In this document: positions 16,333 through 25,376 of the stretch, piece after piece | How positions within the stretch are numbered: the first letter of the stretch is position 1 | Layout: each line of letters opens with the position of its first letter | Assembly: GCA_913057925.1 (NCBI GenBank) | Contig: CAJXPG010000022.1 | Span: 1-36,838 of the forward strand | Reading direction: 5' to 3' | Source: an uncultured Colwellia sp. | GTDB lineage: Bacteria; Pseudomonadota; Gammaproteobacteria; Enterobacterales; Alteromonadaceae | Length of the DNA: 36,838 nt | Notes under the pieces: generated by a model | Told to the model about the DNA's origin: nothing | Database searches by the model: none | The model's input: only the letters and a program-made list of their open reading frames with translations | Translations under genes and position numbers: made by a program

Positions 16333-18939
16333 TTATTCAGCTAGTGCAGCGTCCAATTTTTCCCTTAAATCATTAGATAAATTTTCAAGATTTTGCAATT
16401 TAACAAGTTCAGCTTTCATTAACTTTTGATGCTTGGGCGCAAAGCTTTTAAATTGGATTAATGGAGTAATCAACCTTGATGCCACTTGAGGGTTAATCTC
16501 ATTTAACTTAGCGACTTGCTCTGATAAAAATTGATAACCTCGACCTGTAGGGCAATGAAAGTATTTTGGATTATTCATGGCAAAGGCACCTATAAGCGAG
16601 CGTGCCCTATTTGGGTTCTTTAAACTAAACTGTCGATGATTTAACAAAGAATCAAGCTTTGTGAAAATATCATCACCAACAATACTTGCACTTAAAGCAA
16701 ACCATTTATCCATAACCAAAGTAGTTTGTTGCCACTTTTGTTCAAAATGTTGTAGTTGCTCGTCAAGCCCTGAAAGGTTTTGTTTGGCGCTGCAGGTCAA
16801 AGCCGCTAGGCTATCCGTCATATTCTCTTTAGTAACATCATCATTATTAGTTACCCGTTGGTATTGCTCTGCGACAAGGTATTGGTATTCTTCTTGGCTA
16901 CTTAGGTAAGTTAAACAAGTATTTTTTAATGCTCTATTGGCAACTAAGTTTTCGCTTGTATCATCAGACTGGCAAGTTTGATAACAGGCGAATAATTCGT
17001 TGTGAACGCCTTTGGCAATAAAATCAACTAAGTGTTTCAATGCATTACTTAAAGCTGTGGGATCTACATCCTTCATTAAACCTGCTGCTTCATCAAAGCT
17101 TGGCAAAGACAACTGCTCTGCAATAAAAGCTCGATCGCCATCATTTAGTAAAATATCCTTAAATACCGTCAATAATTCGGTCGGGATTTGATACTTTGGA
17201 GCAAAGGTTAACTGTTGAATATAAGACATTAAGAGTTTTTGTCCTGCATCCCAGCGGCAGAAGCTGTTTTTAGCTTTTTGCATTAGGGTCAATAAGCTTG
17301 TCTCTTGTTGTTCAAAAGCTAACTTAACTGGAGCGCTAAAGTCAGGCAATAAAGCAATGATTGGTTTGTTGTTATAACCGCTAAACTTCCACTCCTGTGT
17401 TCCTTGGGTCAATTCTAGAAGTTGACATTGAATGGTATTGTCATTGTCTGCTGCGATTAATTCTATTTTTATTGGAATGTGAAGTGCTTCTGGCGCAGGC
17501 TGATTTTTGGTTACCGGTGAATGTTGTGACAACGTTAAGGTATAAATACCTGCTACTTCATCAAACGACTCTTTAACCGTGATAATTGGTGTACCCGATT
17601 GGCTATACCACAATTTAAATTGTGATAAATCTTTGCCACTGGCATCACTCATGGCATTGATAAAGTCATCACAAGTTACCGCCATGCCATCAAAGCGCTT
17701 AAAATATAAGTCCATGCCTTGGCGGAATTTATCCGCACCAATTAAGGTATGTAGCATACGAATAACTTCTGAGCCTTTTTCATACACGGTCAAAGTATAG
17801 AAATTATTCATTTCTAATACTTTTTCTGGGCGTATTGGGTGAGCCATCGGCCCCGCATCTTCAGCAAATTGTTGGGAACGTAATAATCGTACATTTTGAA
17901 TGCGTGTTACTGCACTCGAGTGCATATCGGCACTAAATTGTTGATCACGAAAAACAGTCAGCCCCTCTTTAAGACTTAATTGAAACCAGTCTCTACAAGT
18001 TACACGATTTCCTGTCCAGTTATGAAAATACTCATGTGCAATAACAGCTTCTATATTGAAATAATCACTGTCTGTTGCGCATTGGCTGTCTGCTAAAACA
18101 AATTTAGAATTAAAAACATTTAACCCTTTGTTCTCCATTGCGCCCATATTAAAGAAATCAACAGCCACTATCATGTATATATCTAGGTCATATTCAAGAC
18201 CGAAAACTTTTTCATCCCATGCCATCGATTTTTGTAATGAAGTCATCGCATGTTTAGCTTTGTTTAAATTACCTTTATCAACAAAAATTTCGAGTGCAAC
18301 GTTACGGCCTGACGAAGTAATAAAATTATCTTCTAATAAATCAAAATCCCCTGCGACTAGGGCAAATAAGTAACAAGGTTTTGGAAAAGGGTCATGCCAA
18401 GTCACAAAGTGTTTATCATTGTTTATGCTACCCTCCTCTATTTTATTACCGTTTGAAAGTAAATAAGGATACAAGCTTTTATTTGCTATAACTTTGGTAG
18501 TAAAAGTTGCCATGACATCGGGTCTATCAAGATAATAACTAATCCGCCTAAACCCTTCCGCTTCACATTGTGTACAAAAAGCATCGCCTGACTTAAACAA
18601 CCCTTCTAACGCGGTATTTTCTTGAGGGTTAATCTCTGTAGTGATGGTTAAGTTAAATTCATCAGCTTTAGGTAAGGTACTGGCGGGGATCACTAACAAA
18701 CTATCAGTCAATTGGTACTGCTGTGGCGTTAACGCCTGATTGTCTAAAATAACTGAAACCAGTGTTAAATGTTCACCATTAAGCTGTAAGGCTTCCTTGG
18801 AATCACCTTGGCGCTCTATGGCAAGCTCACTAACGACTCGACTACATGTGTCATCTAAATCAATAATTAAATTTACCGTATTTATGGTGTAGCTTGCCGG
18901 AAGATAATCTGCTAAAAAACGAGGAGAAGATTCAGTCAT
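16333..18939 (-). CDS. pepN: Aminopeptidase N (M1 metallopeptidase)
   Basis: 868 residues, against 870 in E. coli. It is a cytoplasmic zinc aminopeptidase that removes N-terminal residues from peptides in the last steps of protein turnover. The exopeptidase motif GAMEN is at 266-270. The zinc motif HEYFH is at 302-306 (His302, His306, catalytic Glu303) and the third ligand is Glu325 in LKEGLT. These sit at a constant +5 offset from E. coli numbering. No signal peptide. AAAGG precedes the start. A terminator-like hairpin separates it from the antiporter gene upstream, and the small DUF2835 gene follows. Confidence 0.97.
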   Translation of the reverse strand: MTESSPRFLADYLPASYTINTVNLIIDLDDTCSRVVSELAIERQGDSKEALQLNGEHLTLVSVILDNQALTPQQYQLTDSLLVIPASTLPKADEFNLTITTEINPQENTALEGLFKSGDAFCTQCEAEGFRRISYYLDRPDVMATFTTKVIANKSLYPYLLSNGNKIEEGSINNDKHFVTWHDPFPKPCYLFALVAGDFDLLEDNFITSSGRNVALEIFVDKGNLNKAKHAMTSLQKSMAWDEKVFGLEYDLDIYMIVAVDFFNMGAMENKGLNVFNSKFVLADSQCATDSDYFNIEAVIAHEYFHNWTGNRVTCRDWFQLSLKEGLTVFRDQQFSADMHSSAVTRIQNVRLLRSQQFAEDAGPMAHPIRPEKVLEMNNFYTLTVYEKGSEVIRMLHTLIGADKFRQGMDLYFKRFDGMAVTCDDFINAMSDASGKDLSQFKLWYSQSGTPIITVKESFDEVAGIYTLTLSQHSPVTKNQPAPEALHIPIKIELIAADNDNTIQCQLLELTQGTQEWKFSGYNNKPIIALLPDFSAPVKLAFEQQETSLLTLMQKAKNSFCRWDAGQKLLMSYIQQLTFAPKYQIPTELLTVFKDILLNDGDRAFIAEQLSLPSFDEAAGLMKDVDPTALSNALKHLVDFIAKGVHNELFACYQTCQSDDTSENLVANRALKNTCLTYLSSQEEYQYLVAEQYQRVTNNDDVTKENMTDSLAALTCSAKQNLSGLDEQLQHFEQKWQQTTLVMDKWFALSASIVGDDIFTKLDSLLNHRQFSLKNPNRARSLIGAFAMNNPKYFHCPTGRGYQFLSEQVAKLNEINPQVASRLITPLIQFKSFAPKHQKLMKAELVKLQNLENLSNDLREKLDAALAE

Positions 18940-18960
18940 TTTTATACCTTTAATAACATT

Positions 18961-18983
18961 AAAGCCTGTTCGATACAGGCTTT
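18961..18983 (-). terminator. Hairpin terminator after the nhaC-like gene
   Basis: Arms AAAGCCTGT (18961-18969) and ACAGGCTTT (18975-18983) form a 9-bp perfect stem with a 5-nt loop. The following minus-strand sequence has only a weak T-run (AATGTTATT), so termination may be partial and pepN could receive read-through. Confidence 0.65.
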
Positions 18984-19049
18984 ATTAATTGAACATTGTA
19001 AAACCGATGGCTATAAACTCATGTCTGAGATCTAACAGCCACTAGGTGA

Positions 19050-20513
19050 TTATGCTGGTTGTGTTTCACTGATGTACTTAATTTTATAACCAACATAACC
19101 ATAAATAATAGCTAACACAGGATTAATCAAGTTAAAGAAACAATAAAAAATATAGTCATAAGATGTTAACGCTAATGCACCAAACATAAATGCGCCACAT
19201 GTATTCCATGGGATCAGTGGTGAAGTAATTGTCCCCGAGTCCTCTAGCGTACGACTCAACACAGTTGGATGTAACCCTCTGCGACTATACTCTTCTTTAT
19301 ACATTCTACCTGGCATTACGATAGCCATGTACTGATCAGCGGTTATCAAGTTTGTACCAATACATGTTGCCACTGTACTTGCTATCAAACTCCCTGTTGA
19401 TTTCGCTGCTTTTAAAATACTATCAACAAAACGCTTTAGCATTCCTAAATGTTCTAGCACAGCGCCGAAACTTAATGCACTCATCACTAACCAAATGGTA
19501 TTGAGCATACTAGACATACCACCACGGCTTAGTAGCTCATCTATCTCACTGTTACCCGTTTTAACGACAACACCATCAAAAAAAGCCGTCCAAACAACCA
19601 TAATAATGGCTTGAGCACCTTTTAAGCCATCAGCGGCCATTGAAATGATGAGTTCTTGTTGAAAAATGGCCGCCCATACAGCTCCCATAATTGCGCCAAT
19701 AGCTACCGCGGGGAAAGCTGGCATTTTCTTAAATGCTAAAAATAAAAGCACTACCAGCGGGATTAAATTAATAATACTTATATTGTAGGTTGCTTCTAAT
19801 GTACTCGTTAATGTTTCAATGCTATCGGTACTACCCGTATTGGTAGCAGAGTGATTAAAACCAATCACCAAAAATAGAATAAGCGCAATGGAGATAGAAG
19901 GAATTGTCGTCCAAAGCATATAACGGATATGAGCAAATAATTCAGTACCCGCGACAGCCGGTGCAAGGTTAGTCGTTTCTGAAAGCGGCGATAATTTATC
20001 GCCAAAGTAGGCGCCAGAGATTACTGCACCAGCGGTAACTGCGGTCGACATTTCAAAGCCATTAGCAATTCCTATAAAGGCCACACCAACAGTCGCTGCA
20101 GTGGTCCAAGAGCTACCAATGCTCATGGCAACAATACCACACACTAGACAAGTAGCAGCGTAGAACCAACTTGGATCGATAATTTGTAAACCATAATAAA
20201 CCATGGTTGGTACCGTACCTGATAATAACCAAGTACCAATTAGAGCTCCAACGGCAAGTAAAATGAGAATGGCGCCTAAAGAAATGGAAATACCATTCAC
20301 TATCGCTTTTTCTATGGACTCCCATGTGTGCTTGTTTTTTAATCCAATAATGATGGCGATGCCCATCGCTAACATCAGTGCAATTTGATTGGGACCAAAT
20401 GATGAACTGTCACCAAAGAATTTAACGGATGCTGTTAACATAACAACAAGCGCAACAAGAGGAAGTAGTGAGTCAAGTAAGCTAGGTGCTTTGGGTTGAA
20501 TCGGTTCAGACAT
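19050..20513 (-). CDS. nhaC: NhaC-type Na+/H+ antiporter
   Basis: 487 residues with about 12 hydrophobic segments and almost no extra-membrane domains. Recognisable parts are IGTWLLSGTVPTMVYYGLQ, IGSSWTTAATVGVAFIGIA, GAYFGDKLSPLSETTNLAP and, near the end, SGTITSPLIPWNTCGAFM, all typical of NhaC. It exports Na+ for H+ in alkaline or saline conditions, which fits a marine organism. The exact substrate is less certain, since close relatives exchange malate for lactate (MleN). It is transcribed alone: the prc terminator lies upstream and a hairpin downstream. Confidence 0.88.
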   Translation of the reverse strand: MSEPIQPKAPSLLDSLLPLVALVVMLTASVKFFGDSSSFGPNQIALMLAMGIAIIIGLKNKHTWESIEKAIVNGISISLGAILILLAVGALIGTWLLSGTVPTMVYYGLQIIDPSWFYAATCLVCGIVAMSIGSSWTTAATVGVAFIGIANGFEMSTAVTAGAVISGAYFGDKLSPLSETTNLAPAVAGTELFAHIRYMLWTTIPSISIALILFLVIGFNHSATNTGSTDSIETLTSTLEATYNISIINLIPLVVLLFLAFKKMPAFPAVAIGAIMGAVWAAIFQQELIISMAADGLKGAQAIIMVVWTAFFDGVVVKTGNSEIDELLSRGGMSSMLNTIWLVMSALSFGAVLEHLGMLKRFVDSILKAAKSTGSLIASTVATCIGTNLITADQYMAIVMPGRMYKEEYSRRGLHPTVLSRTLEDSGTITSPLIPWNTCGAFMFGALALTSYDYIFYCFFNLINPVLAIIYGYVGYKIKYISETQPA

Positions 20514-20544
20514 AAACGGGCTTTACCTTATTAATGTAATTTTT

Positions 20545-20587
20545 ATTATAGGTTATTAGTTAACATGCCTTGTGATAGCATGCCTTG
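20545..20587 (-). promoter_or_regulatory. Candidate nhaC promoter with a 9-bp direct repeat
   Basis: On the minus strand a perfect TATAAT (20545-20550) lies about 30 bp before the start codon. CAAGGCATG occurs twice, 15 bp apart (plus-strand copies CATGCCTTG at 20564-20572 and 20579-20587), covering the place of the -35 box, for which I see no good match. An activator binding the repeats is plausible. Confidence 0.4.
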
Positions 20588-20630
20588 CAAGTTATTTGTT
20601 GTCGTACAGACAAAGTAAATGAATATCATA

Positions 20631-20658
20631 AAAAAACCGCCTGCTTTGGCGGTTTTTT
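20631..20658 (-). terminator. Rho-independent terminator after prc
   Basis: Arms AAAAAACCGCC (20631-20641) and GGCGGTTTTTT (20648-20658) form a perfect 11-bp stem with a 6-nt loop; the stem itself ends in a T-run on either strand. It lies 18 bp past the prc stop. Confidence 0.93.
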
Positions 20659-20675
20659 AACATCTCAAGTAGACG

Positions 20676-22727
20676 CTACTTTTTGGCTATCTTTCCAAGT
20701 GAGATAAAGTCAAAAGTAATGCGAGCGGCTTCATCTAGGAAGGCATCAAGATCATCTAACTCGTCTGATAAATCATCTAAATCAGTGACTGGTTTTTTAC
20801 CTAGTTGAGCAAGTTGCTCATTAACACGAATCAAGCGCTTGGCTTTTCGATCTTCTCGCTCTTTTTTACGCGTCGCTAAGTTTAACGAAATGGTTTTATC
20901 GTCTTTTTCTGCTTGATAAACACTAATATCTTCAAGCAAATAATTAAACTCAGCATTATCTTTAATACGTTGTTCATAGAGTGAGGTTAAATATTCAATA
21001 TCTGTATCTAGTTTGTTAAGCGGTGAGTACTTAGCTTGTTGAATATGATCCCAAGGTAAAGCGTTCTCTTCTTTACTTTCTCCCCAATCTTCTGGATCAA
21101 TAGCCGTTGGGAAAGCGATATCAGGTAGCACACCACGATGCTGAGTACTGCCACCATTAATACGATAGAATTTGGCAATAGTGTATTGAATACTTCCTAA
21201 AGGTTTTTCGTATAAATCATATACACGTCCTAAACCACGGTGCTGCTGTACTGTACCTTTACCAAAAGTATGTTCACCAATAATCACGCCACGACCATAA
21301 TCTTGAATAGCAGCAGAAAATATTTCAGATGCTGAGGCACTATAGCGGTCCACCATGACAGTTAATGGGCCATCAAAATAGCTAACCCCATCCCTATCAC
21401 TGTTAACTTGGATACGATTTGCACCGTCTCTAATCTGTACTACCGGGCCTTTATCGATGAATAATCCGGTTAATAAAGTCGCTTCACTTAATGAACCACC
21501 GCCATTACCGCGCAAATCAACAATAATACCTTGAACATCTTGCTCTTTTAATTTGCTGATTTCTTTATTTACATCTTTTGAAAGGTCATTGTAAAAACTT
21601 GGAATAGTGATGACACCCAGTTTTTTACTATCTGCATCATCAGGGTTTTCTAGGTAAACTTCTGACTTCGCGGCTCTATCTTCAAGCTTAATAATATCTC
21701 GTACGATAGAAACGACCTTGATATTAGCTTCATCGTCGCTATCTCCAGAAAGCACTTGTAAACGAACAGTAGTGCCCTTTGCACCTTTAATTAACTCGAC
21801 CACATCATCTAGACGCCAGCCAATAACATCTTCGAAATCTTTTTCGCCTTGGGCAACACCAACAATGCGATCTTTAGATTTCAATTGTTTCGACTTATCA
21901 GCAGGTCCACCGGTAACTATACGGTGAATAACAGTATAATCTTCAACTGAACGTAATTCTGCACCAATCCCTTCTAAGGATAAATTCATATCTACTTGAA
22001 AACGTTCAGCATTGCGCGGTGATAAATAAGAAGTATGTGGCTCAACAACACGGGCAAAGCTATTCATTACCAACTGAAAAGCATCTTCGCTTTCGCTTTG
22101 CTTCAAACGCTTAATTGCGTAATTGTAACGTTTGGTTAAAACTTCTTTTATTTTTGGCCATTCTTTCTTGGTAAGTGTTAGGTTCAATACGTCAGATTTA
22201 ACTTTCAAACGCCATAATTCATCAAGCTCAGCTTCGCTTGTCGGCCATGGCGCATTTTCACGATCAAAAGAATAGATTTCTTCTTTGGTAAAATCAAAAG
22301 GGTTTTTACCGTCTTTATCCGCTAATAAACTTATTGCAAATTCATAACGCTCTAAACGTCTTTGCATATTAAGATTATAAATATCATAAGCCTTATCTAG
22401 CTTGCCACGAGTCAGGACAGTATCGAATTCAAGGCGGTATTTTTGAAAGTTATCTATATCCGTTGAGGTGAATATATTGCGAGCATAATCGAGCTGTTTA
22501 ATATATCGGTCAAAGACTTCACCTGATAAAGCATCATCAATGGTGACTTTCTTATAGTGTGCACGAGTAAAACGTGCCGTAATGCGCTTACTTGCTGTAG
22601 CATGCTGACTTTCAGGCATGAGTACAGGTAACTCTTCTGGGGTATGTACTTTTTCAAACGCGACGGCGCTGACAGATAAACCTAAGGATAAAGAGACGGC
22701 TAGAGCGATACGACAAAATTTTTGCAT
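20676..22727 (-). CDS. prc: Tail-specific (carboxy-terminal) protease Prc
   Basis: 683 residues, the E. coli enzyme being 682. Residues 1-23 form a signal peptide (SVSAVAFEK), so the enzyme is periplasmic. It cleaves unfolded or lipoprotein substrates and helps control peptidoglycan hydrolases. Order of parts: N-terminal helical domain, a PDZ domain (about 245-330, with LEGIGAEL and GGPADKS), then the S41 serine protease domain with DRYSASASEIF and TFGKGTVQ. Ser465 and Lys490 are 25 apart, as in E. coli, and Asp476 is conserved. A basic C-terminal domain follows. AGGAAG lies 8 nt before the start. It follows proQ by 88 bp, the same order as in Enterobacteria. Confidence 0.97.
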   Translation of the reverse strand: MQKFCRIALAVSLSLGLSVSAVAFEKVHTPEELPVLMPESQHATASKRITARFTRAHYKKVTIDDALSGEVFDRYIKQLDYARNIFTSTDIDNFQKYRLEFDTVLTRGKLDKAYDIYNLNMQRRLERYEFAISLLADKDGKNPFDFTKEEIYSFDRENAPWPTSEAELDELWRLKVKSDVLNLTLTKKEWPKIKEVLTKRYNYAIKRLKQSESEDAFQLVMNSFARVVEPHTSYLSPRNAERFQVDMNLSLEGIGAELRSVEDYTVIHRIVTGGPADKSKQLKSKDRIVGVAQGEKDFEDVIGWRLDDVVELIKGAKGTTVRLQVLSGDSDDEANIKVVSIVRDIIKLEDRAAKSEVYLENPDDADSKKLGVITIPSFYNDLSKDVNKEISKLKEQDVQGIIVDLRGNGGGSLSEATLLTGLFIDKGPVVQIRDGANRIQVNSDRDGVSYFDGPLTVMVDRYSASASEIFSAAIQDYGRGVIIGEHTFGKGTVQQHRGLGRVYDLYEKPLGSIQYTIAKFYRINGGSTQHRGVLPDIAFPTAIDPEDWGESKEENALPWDHIQQAKYSPLNKLDTDIEYLTSLYEQRIKDNAEFNYLLEDISVYQAEKDDKTISLNLATRKKEREDRKAKRLIRVNEQLAQLGKKPVTDLDDLSDELDDLDAFLDEAARITFDFISLGKIAKK

Positions 22728-22815
22728 GCATTAACTTCCTATTCAATTTCTGTATGACTTAACTAATGGTCAAGCCCGCCTTCAACGTTAAGTACCTTGA
22801 AGGCTAGTTTTACAA

Positions 22816-23469
22816 CTACGCGTAAATGTTTTGTAGTTGGGTTTTTATCACCATGCCAGAGTCAAGTTGTACACTGATATCTTTACCAGAAATTTCAGTG
22901 ATTGTGGCATTCATTGGAGAATTGCCTAACTGTACTCTTACACTACTGCCTACTTTGATTGTAGCTGATTCAACAGGTTTTAGTGGCGCTGCATCTTTTT
23001 TAGCTGTTTTAGGCTTAGAAGACTTTACAGATTTAAACTTAGCAGAGTCACGTTTTTTCTCTGTTGGCTTATCACCTGTTGAACCTTGTTTACCTTTATA
23101 AGGCTTTTTGTTGTCACTGTCTGTCGGTTTTTTGTTACCAAATTTTTCTTGGCTCTCTTTTAGTGTCTTACTAGCATAGGCAGCTTGCTCTTCATCAATC
23201 TGAGCAACTTCTTTGCCATCTACATCTACACGAGAAACACCAACCTTGATCGCTTTAAGGTAGCGCCAGCTACTGGTATAATGTCTTAAAGCTTGACGTA
23301 AGCGAGTCTTACTAACGGTTTCATCTTCATTAAGCTTTTCTGCTAAATCTTGAAAAATACCAATTTTAAGTGGTTTAACAGGGCCTTTAACAGAAAAACA
23401 CTCGGGGAATTTTTCTGTTAAATAGCTAATAATATCTTTAGTACTTGTACGTTTAATTTCAGTTTCCAT
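22816..23469 (-). CDS. proQ: RNA chaperone ProQ
   Basis: 217 residues. The FinO/ProQ RNA-binding domain covers about 1-120 (SYLTEKFPECFSV, KPLKIGIFQDLAEKL, RLRQALRHYTSSWRYLKA). A lysine-rich linker follows (about 120-165) and then a small Tudor/SH3-like domain at 168-217 (VGSSVRVQLGNSPMNATITEI). Length is close to the 232 of E. coli. It binds structured mRNA 3' ends and small RNAs. No Shine-Dalgarno is visible before the ATG, and the leader contains four TTTAA units, so translation may start weakly. The proQ-prc order is conserved in gammaproteobacteria and the pair is likely co-transcribed. Confidence 0.97.
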   Translation of the reverse strand: METEIKRTSTKDIISYLTEKFPECFSVKGPVKPLKIGIFQDLAEKLNEDETVSKTRLRQALRHYTSSWRYLKAIKVGVSRVDVDGKEVAQIDEEQAAYASKTLKESQEKFGNKKPTDSDNKKPYKGKQGSTGDKPTEKKRDSAKFKSVKSSKPKTAKKDAAPLKPVESATIKVGSSVRVQLGNSPMNATITEISGKDISVQLDSGMVIKTQLQNIYA

Positions 23470-23487
23470 AACTACACTTTTTTACAG

Positions 23488-23507
23488 TTTAATTTAATTT
23501 AATTTAA
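23488..23507. repeat. Four tandem TTTAA units in the proQ leader
   Basis: TTTAA occurs four times in a row (23488-23507), 19 bp upstream of the proQ start. The leader is AU-rich and has no purine-rich ribosome binding site. Confidence 0.7.
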
Positions 23508-23565
23508 GCCAACGTTATCTTTAATAAAGTTGTCTCAAGCTTGAAAATAGCAACAATTTTTACAT

Positions 23566-23853
23566 TTATTCTTCTGACTGGAGATGTTGCTCAGGATTAT
23601 CAAGCACATGTCTACACCAATCATATATATCGTTAGATTCAATTTCAGCTATTGCTTCTTGGCCTATCCAAGTATCCCAAATAAGCGCCAATAACTGCTC
23701 TAGAACTTCCGTATCAATATCTTCTTCCGCCAAGTCATATAGAGTATGATAAATCTCATTCATACGCTCAGCAACTTCTTCTTCCTGGCCATCCCAATCA
23801 CCGACAATTTCTTGGGTAACTAGATAGTCATGAATGACCACAAATTCTTTCAT
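23566..23853 (-). CDS. Unrecognised small acidic protein between proQ and the GAF reductase
   Basis: 95 residues, and I do not recognise the family. It has no signal peptide or membrane segment. About a quarter of the residues are Asp or Glu (for example GDWDGQEEEVAERMNEI and LAEEDIDTEVLEQLL), and it contains four Trp, so it is a folded, probably helical, cytoplasmic protein rather than a chance frame. A plausible ribosome binding site (GAAGTGAA) precedes the ATG. It lies 96 bp before proQ and 65 bp after the GAF reductase gene, all on the same strand, so it may share their transcript. Acidic proteins of this size can bind basic partners; that is speculation here. Confidence 0.72.
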   Translation of the reverse strand: MKEFVVIHDYLVTQEIVGDWDGQEEEVAERMNEIYHTLYDLAEEDIDTEVLEQLLALIWDTWIGQEAIAEIESNDIYDWCRHVLDNPEQHLQSEE

Positions 23854-23918
23854 TAAATATTCACTTCTTTATATCACAATTTACATTTGCTTTAAGCTTT
23901 AGCTTACCTTGTTTCCAA

Positions 23919-24383
23919 TTAAGCGCTAATACTGCGTTCAAACAATTCTACAATCGCTTTTATTCCTACTTCATCTTCTTCGCTGAAACGATCAAAAGCA
24001 GTGCTATCGATATCTAATACAGCGATAACCTTTCCTGCTACAACTATCGGCAAAACTAATTCAGCATTACTGCTCGCATCGCAAGCTATATGTCCTGAGA
24101 ATTGATGGACATCGGCTATACGTTGAACTTTTGCTGTTGCGGCGCAAGTACCGCAAACTCCCCTTCCTAGCGGAATTCGAATACAAGCAACTTTTCCTTG
24201 AAACGGGCCAAGTACTAACTCTTCTTCAATAACACGATAAAAGCCTACCCAATTAACAGAGGATAAACGTTCAAACAGTAAGGCGCTGATATTCGCCATA
24301 TTGGCAATAGTATCAGATTCATCATGTATTAGTGCTTTAGTTTGTCCTAATAATTCTTGATAAAATTCAGCTTTGTTATCCAT
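23919..24383 (-). CDS. msrC: GAF-domain free methionine-(R)-sulfoxide reductase
   Basis: 154 residues, one GAF domain. It reduces free methionine-(R)-sulfoxide to methionine using thioredoxin. The motif KVACIRIPLGRGVCGTC followed by DVHQFSGHIACDASSNAELVLP is diagnostic. The three family cysteines (84, 94, 118 in E. coli) correspond to Cys67, Cys77 and Cys101 at a constant offset of 17. An extra Cys80 stands where the family usually has Ala. No clear Shine-Dalgarno precedes the start. The same gene (yebR) lies near proQ-prc in Enterobacteria. Confidence 0.94.
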   Translation of the reverse strand: MDNKAEFYQELLGQTKALIHDESDTIANMANISALLFERLSSVNWVGFYRVIEEELVLGPFQGKVACIRIPLGRGVCGTCAATAKVQRIADVHQFSGHIACDASSNAELVLPIVVAGKVIAVLDIDSTAFDRFSEEDEVGIKAIVELFERSISA

Positions 24384-24499
24384 TAATGACTACCGCGTAA
24401 GAATGCTATATTAAAAAAGCGCTAACATACCTAAAAAAGTACCATATTTAAAGCTTTTCTCTAACAATTAGCCAACTATTGCTGCTAAGACATGCTTTT

Positions 24500-25309
24500 T
24501 TAGTTATTAAGGCTAAATTTAACAGACACTCTCGCTGTGATCACTTGATTCCCAATGTGAGAAGAATGCTCTGTTGAAGAAGCATCACTCATTAACGCTT
24601 GAGCGTACATCGGCTGGTAGTGATTTCTTGATTGCTCTTTAACATGCAATAGTTTATCTATTGATGCACCTGCTTGTTTTGCCATTCGCTGCGCTTTTTC
24701 TTTAGCATGACTAATTGCTGCTAATAACGCTTGCTGATAATACTCATCGCGCTCTTTTACCGACATTGTTAAGCTTGAAATATGGCTGACATTTATCTTT
24801 ATCACCTGGCCAAGAAACTGATCATAATTATTAATTTCTGCAAAACTTACTGTTATTTGTCGACTTAACTCAAATAATGGTTTTTCATAATCTTGCTGTT
24901 GGCTCTGGTTTATGGTTTTTCCATCGACATAGACGCTTTGTCTTGGCTTTCTTAGTTCAACACCCTGAACTTGAATGGAGGGCTTTTCTTTGATTACCCT
25001 TAAGCTGACACGTGCTGAAGTTATACTTTCATTCTTAACACCAACGCCTTTTGCAGCCAATATCACTGCATTACTCTTTTTATCAATAAGGGCTTTCAAT
25101 TTACTGGGCACCCTACCACGCTCGGTAATGGTCAGTGTCAAAGAAAAATGATCAGGGACCACAGTGACACTTCCCTGACCAGAAACCTCAATACTCGCCT
25201 CGTCAGCAAGGGCACTAAACGGTAAAGATAATGCTAAGTATAAGGACATCACTAAGTTAGTTTTAAAATTAATAGGGTTTGGTAATAAAGTATTTAGTAA
25301 AGTAAGCAT
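24500..25309 (-). CDS. SIMPL-domain (DUF541) periplasmic protein
   Basis: 269 residues from the ATG at 25307-25309. The frame is open to 25396, but that would overlap the upstream DUF2057 gene, and the strong GGGGAG site at 25315-25320 decides for this start. The signal peptide ends near residue 35 (FSALA). The mature part opens with IEVSGQGSVTVVPDHFSLTLTI, the family hallmark, and ends with a VITARVSVKFSL strand. The LLAAISHAKEKAQRMAKQAG helix is also typical (family 210-260 residues). SIMPL proteins (E. coli YggE) are periplasmic and linked to oxidative stress, but no biochemical activity is fixed. It follows the DUF2057 gene by 67 bp. Confidence 0.9.
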   Translation of the reverse strand: MLTLLNTLLPNPINFKTNLVMSLYLALSLPFSALADEASIEVSGQGSVTVVPDHFSLTLTITERGRVPSKLKALIDKKSNAVILAAKGVGVKNESITSARVSLRVIKEKPSIQVQGVELRKPRQSVYVDGKTINQSQQQDYEKPLFELSRQITVSFAEINNYDQFLGQVIKINVSHISSLTMSVKERDEYYQQALLAAISHAKEKAQRMAKQAGASIDKLLHVKEQSRNHYQPMYAQALMSDASSTEHSSHIGNQVITARVSVKFSLNN

Positions 25310-25314
25310 TTGTG

Positions 25315-25320
25315 CTCCCC
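25315..25320 (-). promoter_or_regulatory. Ribosome binding site that fixes the SIMPL-protein start
   Basis: GGGGAG, 5 nt before the ATG at 25309. It shows that the first 29 codons of the longer frame are not translated and that the gene does not overlap its neighbour. Confidence 0.8.
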
Positions 25321-25376
25321 AACATGGAAAAATGACTGAAACTTTATGCTTTAATTTACAGTCACTTTTGTGAAGT

